IMG/VR virus record: IMGVR_UViG_3300017757_000223
Span: 1 to 20,236 of that record
Length of the DNA: 20,236 nt
Source of the DNA: a virus
Direction: 5' to 3' (one strand)
Shown: piece by piece, positions 6,588 through 12,219 of the stretch
How positions within the stretch are numbered: position 1 is the first letter of the stretch
How the letters are laid out: every line of letters starts with the position of its first letter
Made by a program: the position numbers and the translations under genes
The notes under the pieces: generated by a model
What the model was told of the DNA's origin: nothing
Seen by the model: only the letters and a program-made list of their open reading frames with translations
The model's database searches: none

Positions 6588-7352
6588 TTAATTATTCGTT
6601 ATTATCATATTATACTCATTTAAGTATAATTCCATTATTGGTTTAAATTTAGTAATTGAAGTTATTGATGGATGATTACTTTTAGCCATCTCTTCATACT
6701 TTTTAAATAAAAAATTAACTGTTTTTTTATCTTGCTTTGCTTTAGTATATGCTACCTTAACTAACTCTCTAACACAATATGCAGCTATTATATTTTTACC
6801 ATATTCTTTATTTAAATAAGAAAATTTATTTACTAAATATTCAGCAAATAATTTATTTATTATTTTTGATTTACCTTTTTTGAATACTTTATTACCACAC
6901 CCAAAATAACAGTTTACTATATTGCCAACAGAAATGTTATTTGAATTAGCTTTATATGAATTATATACTATTTTATATTCTTCATTTTCCCTAGCAAAGG
7001 CTTTTAAATAGTCCAAAGTATGCCAAGCTCTATTTCCATTATTAAGACTTATAATACAGTTTAAGTGTTCTTTTTCTACACTAGTATTAACCCAGCTAAC
7101 TATATAAGCTGGCACTGTTGATTGACCTAGTAACTTTGCTGATTCTATTCTGTGGTGTCCTTCAATTACATCACCTTTGTTAGAAATTATTACTGGACTT
7201 AACCAGTCATTAGCTTTCAATTTATGTTTAAAATTTTCAGCGTGTGAATTATATAAATCTCTATTTACTTTAGCCCGTTTTAAATCACTAATTAAATAGT
7301 AAGGCTTAAAAACTCCTCTTTTTAGTTCGTTGTCTGTTGTTGTCTTTTTCAT
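6588..7352 (-). CDS. ParB/sulfiredoxin-fold domain protein without a ParA partner
   Basis: This 254-residue protein has an N-terminal ParB-like domain. The signature VIEGHHRIESAKLLGQSTVPAYIV (62-85) matches the ExxGHxRxxAxxxxG core that binds nucleotide in ParB/Srx folds. The C-terminal two thirds (about 95-254) are helical and Lys/Asn-rich with no domain known to me, and include a Cys pair in NCYFGCGNK. No ParA ATPase or centromere-like repeats are in the window, so plasmid-style partitioning is unlikely. Phage ParB-domain proteins can act as nucleases or in DNA modification or transcription control. Which applies here is unknown. It starts one base after the preceding 44-residue gene. Confidence 0.75.
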   Translation of the reverse strand: MKKTTTDNELKRGVFKPYYLISDLKRAKVNRDLYNSHAENFKHKLKANDWLSPVIISNKGDVIEGHHRIESAKLLGQSTVPAYIVSWVNTSVEKEHLNCIISLNNGNRAWHTLDYLKAFARENEEYKIVYNSYKANSNNISVGNIVNCYFGCGNKVFKKGKSKIINKLFAEYLVNKFSYLNKEYGKNIIAAYCVRELVKVAYTKAKQDKKTVNFLFKKYEEMAKSNHPSITSITKFKPIMELYLNEYNMIITNN

Positions 7353-7353
7353 A

Positions 7354-7488
7354 TTATTTGTTGTTTAGTTTAGAATAATCTTCTTTTGTCATTACTATAT
7401 AACTATTTTTTTCTAATAGTTCAACGGCATCTTTTATCTTTTTTTGCTCTATTCTATAAGAGTCAAAAATTTGGTTGTATATACTCAT
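7354..7488 (-). CDS. 44-residue protein before the ParB-like gene
   Basis: A 44-codon frame starts at 7488 behind a leader (AACCAATAAAAACAAACAACAATG region) nearly identical to that of the SSB-like gene. It ends one base before the ParB-like start. The product is helical and charged (IEQKKIKDAVELLEKNSYIVMTKEDYSKL) with no cysteine or membrane segment. Its first residues (MSIYNQI) resemble those of the 44-residue protein at 8240-8374 (MTIFDHI), hinting at a shared origin or shared function. I do not recognise it. Confidence 0.6.
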   Translation of the reverse strand: MSIYNQIFDSYRIEQKKIKDAVELLEKNSYIVMTKEDYSKLNNK

Positions 7489-7508
7489 TGTTGTTTGTTT
7501 TTATTGGT

Positions 7509-8237
7509 TTATATTATTTCTTCAATTTCTGTTGCGACTTCAATAATTGAATTACTATATCCTTGAGGCTTACCATTCCATTCAGTAAACTTTTGTGTAT
7601 AATGGTCGTAATCCATCCAGCCTTTAAACAATAAACTTTCATCTAATTTATATACTTGTACATTAAATGGACTTGTAGTTTCAATAGCTATTATATAGGC
7701 ATCACATTCTTTGCTAAATTGTTCTTGATACATTGCTAATTGCATTTTATAGTCATTGTAGTATAAATCTCTATAAAATCTATTTCCAGCATCATTAGTT
7801 GTCTTAATATCAACAACACATTGTTTACCTTCAAAAGTTGTAATCATATCAGCAAATCCTTTGAAATCAACTCCTTTGTGTTTCCAAGTAAGCTTTACTT
7901 CTTTATCAGTAGCATTAGCTAACATTGTTTTAACAACCTCGTGCTGCATAGCATTATTTAATATATTATTTGCTGCGTCAAGTTCAGATTGTTTAATAAT
8001 TGTTTTATCTTGGTTGGTTTCGCTAAATTCTTGCCAAGCTTTGCCTGCACGTCTTGCACCTTCAAAAACTGCAAAATCATCACCAAAACTTTCTGGTTGT
8101 AGTAATAACTTGTGAACTAAAGAACCAAACTGCATTGCATCAGTTGTTTTCATTTCTTTGTTCCAATAGGCTAATAAATGGTTTGGAGATTTTTTGAATT
8201 GAGATAGTGCGCTATAACTTAAACTATTCTTTTTCAT
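7509..8237 (-). CDS. RecE-like 5'-3' exonuclease (phage recombination, PD-(D/E)XK)
   Basis: This 242-residue protein resembles the C-terminal exonuclease domain of RecE (DUF3799/PDDEXK_1). The opening MKKNSLSYSALSQFKKSPNH and FGSLVHKLLLQPESF (37-51, with H42) match the family. The active site follows: E113, FKGFAD with D130, VVDIKTT with D143-x-K145, and QLAMY with Q166 and Y170. It should resect double-stranded ends to leave a 3' single strand for annealing. The partner annealing protein expected next to it is not recognisable by sequence, although the 124-residue gene just before it is a candidate. All key residues are present, so the enzyme is probably active. Confidence 0.88.
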   Translation of the reverse strand: MKKNSLSYSALSQFKKSPNHLLAYWNKEMKTTDAMQFGSLVHKLLLQPESFGDDFAVFEGARRAGKAWQEFSETNQDKTIIKQSELDAANNILNNAMQHEVVKTMLANATDKEVKLTWKHKGVDFKGFADMITTFEGKQCVVDIKTTNDAGNRFYRDLYYNDYKMQLAMYQEQFSKECDAYIIAIETTSPFNVQVYKLDESLLFKGWMDYDHYTQKFTEWNGKPQGYSNSIIEVATEIEEII

Positions 8238-8239
8238 AA

Positions 8240-8374
8240 TTAGTTGTTTTCGTTGTTTTCAAATTTATTATAATCTTCTAACCAATAATCAAACACAGAT
8301 TTTTCTTTTTCTAATTCTTTTAATAAAAATTCGCATTGGTTTTTTATGTTTTCTATATGGTCAAATATTGTCAT
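8240..8374 (-). CDS. 44-residue protein before the RecE-like exonuclease
   Basis: A 44-codon frame starts at 8374, two bases after the stop of the 124-residue gene, and ends two bases before the exonuclease start. The product is acidic and helical (QCEFLLKELEKEKSVFDYWL), probably a short coiled coil with an Asn-rich tail. Its tight fit between two recombination genes and similar N terminus to the other 44-residue protein support it as real. It may be a small partner or inhibitor of the exonuclease, but nothing in the sequence shows this. Confidence 0.6.
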   Translation of the reverse strand: MTIFDHIENIKNQCEFLLKELEKEKSVFDYWLEDYNKFENNENN

Positions 8375-8376
8375 AA

Positions 8377-8751
8377 TTATTGCTTTTTAAAGTTATCTGC
8401 TTCAACATCTGAATAAATACCATATTCATAAGCATTAATTAATTTGAGTGTTAATCTATCTTTTAAACGCTTTTCAGCCATTGCATAAGGATAAGGAGCT
8501 TTACAATTTTCTGGTGAAGCTTCGCCTGTTGACCAAATGATTTTATTACCACGTTTAGCATCTCCAACAATAGCTACATCTTTATTGCTATCTCTATATA
8601 TTGTAGGTGCGCCAAATTGAATGTTTTCTTTTGCTGCTATCTTTTCGCAAGCATCGTGTGTAATAATCCACATTGAGCGTGCGCCTCTTTTAAGTTCCCA
8701 AAAATCATCTTTAGTTAAATTGTATTTTTGTGCTATTTCTTTAATTTTCAT
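8377..8751 (-). CDS. Recombination-associated protein candidate, family unnamed
   Basis: This 124-residue protein begins with a helical segment resembling a small DNA-binding fold (KEIAQKYNLTKDDFWELKRGARSMWIIT). Its C-terminal half has the striking sequence WSTGEASPENCKAPYPYAMAEKRLKDRLTLKLINAYEYGIYSDVEAD (73-119). I recall similar YPxAMAEKRxKDRxxLKL...YSxxEAD blocks in uncharacterised phage proteins near recombination genes. Its position one small gene before the RecE-like exonuclease makes it a candidate single-strand annealing protein or annealing cofactor. It is shorter than RecT, Erf or Rad52-like proteins, so this is inference. It overlaps the gene before it by 11 bases. Confidence 0.5.
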   Translation of the reverse strand: MKIKEIAQKYNLTKDDFWELKRGARSMWIITHDACEKIAAKENIQFGAPTIYRDSNKDVAIVGDAKRGNKIIWSTGEASPENCKAPYPYAMAEKRLKDRLTLKLINAYEYGIYSDVEADNFKKQ

Positions 8752-9058
8752 AGTTTTGTATTTTAGTTAATATAGTTTGTATTTTATTTATTCTTTGTTT
8801 ATCGTAGTTAATATTTAATTGCTGCATTTCTTTTGCAATTGTATCAACTATTGCCATATACCTTCCAAACCTGTTTTTATGTATTTCTAAATCATTTATC
8901 ATTAAATGAAAGTTTGGATTGCATATAACTCTTTTATTCCAATTAGCTTGGATAATTATATTTAATAATCTTTGAGCTAAAAAGTTGTGCCTTTCGTGTC
9001 GCTCCCAGTGTTCTAAATAGTCATTGTGTGAATTATAATATATATTGGATTGCATCAT
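8741..9058 (-). CDS. Unknown protein of the early operon
   Basis: This 105-residue protein is helical and His/Asn-rich at the start (YYNSHNDYLEHWERHERHNFLAQRLL), followed by a basic middle and a Lys/Ile-rich C-terminal helix. No catalytic motif is evident, although the cluster of His and Glu residues at 11-24 could bind a metal. The start at 9058 shares one base with the stop of the ribbon-helix-helix gene (TAATG). An ATG one codon in (9055) is equally possible. I do not recognise the family. Confidence 0.65.
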   Translation of the reverse strand: MMQSNIYYNSHNDYLEHWERHERHNFLAQRLLNIIIQANWNKRVICNPNFHLMINDLEIHKNRFGRYMAIVDTIAKEMQQLNINYDKQRINKIQTILTKIQNYEN

Positions 9059-9216
9059 TAATTAAGTTTATTATAGTTTTCCATTAATTCAACTAATACT
9101 TCACTGTAAGAACGTCTGCCATTGTTTCTGCATTTCTCTTGAAATTCTACAAGTGTATCTATTTTTTCTGCCTTTACGTAAAAGGTTCTTGTTGTATATT
9201 TTATTTCTCTATTCAT
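9058..9216 (-). CDS. Ribbon-helix-helix DNA-binding protein
   Basis: This 52-residue protein has the size and pattern of an Arc/CopG-type ribbon-helix-helix repressor. It has a beta strand with alternating residues (IKYTTRTFYVKAEK, 5-18), helix A (IDTLVEFQEKCRNNG) and helix B beginning after a Ser cap (SYSEVLVELMENYNKL). Such proteins bind DNA as dimers through the N-terminal strand. I chose ATG 9216 rather than the upstream ATG at 9255, because the first 13 codons upstream overlap the 34-residue gene and do not fit the fold. As the second gene after the promoter candidate, it may repress its own operon. Confidence 0.65.
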   Translation of the reverse strand: MNREIKYTTRTFYVKAEKIDTLVEFQEKCRNNGRRSYSEVLVELMENYNKLN

Positions 9217-9217
9217 T

Positions 9218-9322
9218 TTATTTGTTTTTAATTTTATTATAAAATCTTTCTGCATCTATTTTATTAAATAAATCTTCTAAAAAGTTATTGTTTTCTTGTG
9301 TATCTGCTTTATCGTTATTCAT
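9218..9322 (-). CDS. 34-residue protein, first gene after the promoter gap
   Basis: A 34-codon frame starts at 9322 and ends one base before the ribbon-helix-helix start. The product is polar and acidic at the N terminus (MNNDKADTQENNNFLEDLF) with a short Lys-rich helical end. It has no recognisable domain. Being first in the DNA-metabolism operon, it could be an early host-directed peptide or only a leader frame that helps start translation of the next gene. Tight spacing and A/T-ending codons support translation. Confidence 0.5.
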   Translation of the reverse strand: MNNDKADTQENNNFLEDLFNKIDAERFYNKIKNK

Positions 9323-9355
9323 AATTCTTTAAGTTTATGTTTGTAAATATATATA

Positions 9356-9386
9356 TAAATATAATACAAATTACAAAACACACAAA
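9356..9386 (-). promoter_or_regulatory. Putative Bacteroidetes-type promoter for the DNA-metabolism operon
   Basis: On the minus strand TTTG at 9386-9383 is followed, after 19 bases, by TATATTTA at 9363-9356. This differs by one base from the Bacteroidetes -7 element TAnnTTTG, and the spacing fits the known -33/-7 layout. The start codon at 9322 lies about 33 bases further on. This is the widest gap between two gene modules in the window. The region is nearly all A/T, so a chance match is possible. Confidence 0.35.
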
Positions 9387-9403
9387 AAAAATATACTTAT
9401 ATC

Positions 9404-10477
9404 TTAAAATAAATGTGTTATTCTTGCAACTTGTCCAAATTGCTTATGAAATATAAAGCTTTCTATTGCTTTGTTATTGCTAGATTGGTAGCCGCTTTTA
9501 TGGTGCCAAGCATCTGCTTCTGAAGGGCTTCTTAAACTTTCTATTGTGCAACCTATCATATCCTTATTGCTTACCTTATGGTGAACGTGCTGCGTAAACA
9601 TATATCTATATTTAGTATTGCTCCAATGCTTACATTCATCTGCCATTAGCATTGGTAGTAAATCCCACTTGATTTTATCACCGTGACAAGAACCAATTAA
9701 ATTATTATAATATTTATGATATTTACGCATTGTTAAATCAATATCAAAAGAAACATTTTTACTTAATCTAAAATGCGCCTGTAATACTTGAGCCATTAAA
9801 AAACCTGTAACGTGGTCGTGATTTCCAGCAGTAAAAAGAATTTTAACATTTGCTAACTGCATTAACATTTCGATAATTTCTACCATTAAACGCTTTGCAA
9901 TCATAAAATTATCACTGAATAAACCATCTGTATCTTGTGGAGTTCCTGCGGTTGTGGTGTTCTTCAAACTATCTACGTGTAATAAATCACCAGACAATAA
10001 GAAAACAACCTCATCAATATGAAATCCTTTTGCTTTATCAATACATCCTCTTACGCCTTCTAAAGCTCTAATTACCGCAATCTGTGTGTTGTATTCAGCA
10101 CCACTCACAAAGCTCTTACAAAGCTTACCAATGTGCAAATCACTTGGGCAACAAAAGAACAAATGACCATCTATTTTCTTTCGGTGCTTTATCTTTGTGT
10201 ATCGTGGTGAATATTCTTGTAAATCTTTTATTAAATTTTCGCATAACTTTTTTAAATCTTGTTCTTCTTTTTTAGGTTGCTTAAAATATAAACTTGCATT
10301 TTTGTTTTTAATCCATCCACTGTGCAAAGTTTCTGGGTCTAAATCTTCATTTTCGCATTCTTGTTTAGCTCTTCTGAATTGTTTTATAATATCAGCTTCA
10401 TCTGGCTTTAATCTATATCTCGGATTTTTTGCGTTCGATTCTTTGTAACGCTTACTATGATGTTTGTCTTTATCCAC
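9404..10477 (-). CDS. Calcineurin-like metallophosphoesterase
   Basis: This 357-residue enzyme has the complete dinuclear-metal motif set: SDLHIG (D113, H115), SGDLLH (D164), GNHDH (N219, H220), CHGD (H265) and TQHVHH (H297, H299). About 100 charged residues precede the catalytic domain and may bind DNA or protein. Family members hydrolyse phosphodiesters or monoesters. In phages they have been linked to DNA repair (SbcD/Mre11-like), but substrate cannot be read here. It is the last gene of the late block, 13 bases after the holin gene, and is followed by the module gap. An unusual place for a DNA enzyme, it may instead act on nucleotides or RNA during late infection. Confidence 0.88.
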   Translation of the reverse strand: MDKDKHHSKRYKESNAKNPRYRLKPDEADIIKQFRRAKQECENEDLDPETLHSGWIKNKNASLYFKQPKKEEQDLKKLCENLIKDLQEYSPRYTKIKHRKKIDGHLFFCCPSDLHIGKLCKSFVSGAEYNTQIAVIRALEGVRGCIDKAKGFHIDEVVFLLSGDLLHVDSLKNTTTAGTPQDTDGLFSDNFMIAKRLMVEIIEMLMQLANVKILFTAGNHDHVTGFLMAQVLQAHFRLSKNVSFDIDLTMRKYHKYYNNLIGSCHGDKIKWDLLPMLMADECKHWSNTKYRYMFTQHVHHKVSNKDMIGCTIESLRSPSEADAWHHKSGYQSSNNKAIESFIFHKQFGQVARITHLF

Positions 10478-10490
10478 TAAAAAGTGTATA

Positions 10491-10934
10491 TTAATTTTTT
10501 TTCATTGATGAACCAAAGTAGAAACTAAAGATACTTAAAACGATTCCTTCACACAAACCGATTAAAGTATAAAATGTTTTTTCGTTATGTTCTGGAATAG
10601 TAATATATACTATTGTATAAACTAAAAAAACAAATGTTCCTAAACCTACAAGTCCAGTTAAAGTAAACATTAAATCGAACTTCTTAACTTTAGCTACTTC
10701 AATTTCTCTTTTCCTTGCTGAATCTCTATCCTCAACTTCTAATTTATAGGCTTCAATAATTTCTTTATGTAATTGTGCTTTTTCTTCACTTGTCAAATCT
10801 GGTTCTGTGTCGATAAGGTTTTTAACCACACCAAGAATACCTTTGTCTGGTAATAAATCTTTTGCTATTTCAAAAACTTTAGGTGCTTTACTTTTAAGTA
10901 ATTTACCAATTTTAGTTTCTTTTAATTTTTTCAT
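10491..10934 (-). CDS. Holin (3TM / gene-transfer-release type)
   Basis: This 147-residue protein starts with a soluble helical domain (residues 1-82) rich in Lys and Glu, then has two hydrophobic segments at about 87-112 and 119-142 and a short basic end. This resembles the holin_3TMs family (PF11351) found beside amidases. It should open the inner membrane so that the amidase reaches the cell wall. ATG 10934 overlaps the stop of the 36-residue gene (ATGA). A TTG at 10952 would add six residues (MRKLFR) but would lie within that gene, so I prefer the ATG. Confidence 0.75.
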   Translation of the reverse strand: MKKLKETKIGKLLKSKAPKVFEIAKDLLPDKGILGVVKNLIDTEPDLTSEEKAQLHKEIIEAYKLEVEDRDSARKREIEVAKVKKFDLMFTLTGLVGLGTFVFLVYTIVYITIPEHNEKTFYTLIGLCEGIVLSIFSFYFGSSMKKN

Positions 10935-11041
10935 CCTGAACAACTTTCGCAATTTTCGTCATCAATATTACAAGTTCTTTCTGGAACTGGCAACTTTTCC
11001 ATTTTCTTTATTAAGTCTTCTAAATTAGTCTGCTTATTCAT
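10931..11041 (-). CDS. 36-residue Cys-rich protein in the lysis cassette
   Basis: A 36-codon frame begins at 11041, inside the last codons of the amidase gene, and overlaps the holin start by ATGA. The product has an N-terminal amphipathic helix (NLEDLIKKMEKLP) and a compact Cys cluster at the end (CNIDDENCESCSG: C24, C31, C34). It has no signal peptide or membrane segment. Exact coupling on both sides argues that it is translated. The Cys cluster might bind a metal or form disulphides. It could modulate holin timing, but this rests on position alone. Confidence 0.6.
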   Translation of the reverse strand: MNKQTNLEDLIKKMEKLPVPERTCNIDDENCESCSG

Positions 11042-11543
11042 CTTTTTTCTTTTTAGCTTTTTGACCAGCTGCGCTTTTTGGTTTAAATCCTTTTGGTTGA
11101 AATTCTAAATACTCTGCTTCGGCATCAAAACAAGGACACTGTTTCATAAATTCAAACTCATCAATTTTACCATCTTTGTTTTTATCTGGCGATAAATCTC
11201 TGTGACCGTAAATTTTAGCATCTGGATAAATATGTTTAAGTTGTTTAATCATCTTAATTAATAACTCCTTTTGTCTTGGTGTTCTTGTATCTTTAGCTTT
11301 GCCATTACTATCTAAACCACCAATGTAACATATAGCCGCAGCATTAGAATTATGTCCTCTTGCCGATGCTGGAATCCTTTTTAATGGTCTACCAAATTCT
11401 ATTTGTTGATGTCCTATCACATAATGATATCCAATGTCGCTCCAGCCTCTATCTAAATGCCATCTTCTAATTGTATCAGCAGTTATTGCTTGTCCTTCTC
11501 TTGTTGCAGAACAATGAATGTGTATTTCTTTAATTTCCCTCAT
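11034..11543 (-). CDS. N-acetylmuramoyl-L-alanine amidase (endolysin) with EF-hand loop
   Basis: This 169-residue enzyme should cleave the amide bond between muramic acid and the stem peptide. It is an Amidase_2/PGRP fold: IHIHCSATREG with zinc ligand H10, GYHYVI with Y40, GHRDLSP with H114, and CPCFD with C136. Between the last two ligands is a complete EF-hand-like calcium loop at residues 120-131 (DKNKDGKIDEFE). The tail (150-169) is very Lys-rich and may bind the envelope. I chose ATG 11543 because it directly precedes the first strand. The upstream ATG at 11585 would add 14 residues inside the previous gene. There is no signal peptide, so export depends on the holin. Confidence 0.92.
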   Translation of the reverse strand: MREIKEIHIHCSATREGQAITADTIRRWHLDRGWSDIGYHYVIGHQQIEFGRPLKRIPASARGHNSNAAAICYIGGLDSNGKAKDTRTPRQKELLIKMIKQLKHIYPDAKIYGHRDLSPDKNKDGKIDEFEFMKQCPCFDAEAEYLEFQPKGFKPKSAAGQKAKKKKDE

Positions 11544-11835
11544 CTTTGTATCTTTTAGTTGAAGTTCTTTTTTTAGCAGTTGCAATTAATCTTGATTCCA
11601 TTTTAACAATCTTAACTTTTAAGTGTGTGTTTTCTGTAATCAATTCATCAATTTTATTTTCAAGTTCGCCAATCTTTTTAGTAAGTTGTTCTATTTGGTC
11701 TGTGAATACATTATCAACTCGTTCTTCTTTTTTAGCATTAATATCAATCTTTTGTTTTATTATTTGCCAAATTTCCTTAATACCTAATGCAGCAACTAAA
11801 GAAGAAACTATCATTAGCAACGATTCACTTTCCAT
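11530..11835 (-). CDS. Membrane-anchored coiled-coil protein of the lysis region
   Basis: This 101-residue protein starts MESESLLMIVSSLVAALG. It has a hydrophobic helix at about residues 6-29 and a long heptad-pattern coiled coil (about 38-85, with ITxLE-like repeats such as KKIGELENKIDELITENTHL), then a basic end. It may be an i-spanin-like or holin-accessory protein, because it directly precedes the amidase and overlaps its start by 14 bases. An upstream ATG at 11868 adds 11 residues but overlaps the basic mini-gene, so I prefer 11835. Such short TM-plus-coiled-coil proteins are common next to Bacteroidetes phage amidases. Confidence 0.7.
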   Translation of the reverse strand: MESESLLMIVSSLVAALGIKEIWQIIKQKIDINAKKEERVDNVFTDQIEQLTKKIGELENKIDELITENTHLKVKIVKMESRLIATAKKRTSTKRYKDEGN

Positions 11836-11848
11836 TTTATTTAATATT

Positions 11849-11959
11849 TTAACGCCCTTGTTTTGCATAGGGTTTTTTGTAGTTCTTACTATTCTTAATT
11901 AAAGAAGCATTTTTGCTATGTCTTCCTTTTCTCTTTTTTTTAATTTTAATTAATCTCAT
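11849..11959 (-). CDS. Highly basic 36-residue conserved-type mini-protein
   Basis: A 36-codon frame starts at 11959 with an ATGA overlap of the 80-residue gene and ends 13 bases before the coiled-coil gene. It encodes 11 Lys and 4 Arg, starting MRLIKIKKKRKGRHSKNA and ending NSKNYKKPYAKQGR. I recall very similar tiny proteins (KGxHAK...NSKNYKKxYxGQGR) at the same place in Bacteroidetes phages, so it is likely a real, conserved gene. Function is unknown; the charge suggests binding to DNA, RNA or the acidic envelope. It is short enough to be missed by gene callers. Confidence 0.75.
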   Translation of the reverse strand: MRLIKIKKKRKGRHSKNASLIKNSKNYKKPYAKQGR

Positions 11960-12198
11960 TCTGGCATAGGTTCGCTCCACTCACTACTAGCCATTAAAGC
12001 TAGAGCCTCTTCGTGACTCATAACACTTCCAACAATAGGTAAACTACCATTTGTAATAAATGAAGGTGTTACACTCCACGAAAGTAAACCTTGAGTGTTA
12101 GCTAAATTACGTCGCATTGTTTGTGCACTGCTTTGATTAACTTGAGAAAAGATTACCTTATCTGTTTCTGTTAATTCTATTACTGCGTATTGTCTCAT
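11956..12198 (-). CDS. 80-residue protein between fibre and lysis genes
   Basis: This small protein has a beta-type first half (YAVIELTETDKVIFSQVNQSS) and a Ser/Thr-rich second half ending in an acidic, Pro-rich tail (SHEEALALMASSEWSEPMPE). I recall similar proteins (YAVI...DKVxFSQVxQTSAxTxR...TPSFI) after tail fibre genes in Bacteroidetes phages, with no known role. It follows the LamG fibre gene after 21 bases and overlaps the basic mini-gene. A fibre chaperone or tip component is plausible by position. There is no signal peptide or membrane segment. Confidence 0.7.
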   Translation of the reverse strand: MRQYAVIELTETDKVIFSQVNQSSAQTMRRNLANTQGLLSWSVTPSFITNGSLPIVGSVMSHEEALALMASSEWSEPMPE

Positions 12199-12219
12199 TT
12201 TTTTATTTATTTAATATTA

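Noticed and set aside
9387-9403. Weak ATATA/TATAT hairpin with T run after the metallophosphoesterase gene
   Set aside because: Five A-T pairs with a two-base loop is too weak to call a terminator.
10935-10952. Longer holin start at TTG 10952
   Set aside because: It lies within the 36-residue Cys gene, while ATG 10934 gives exact ATGA coupling and a normal family start.
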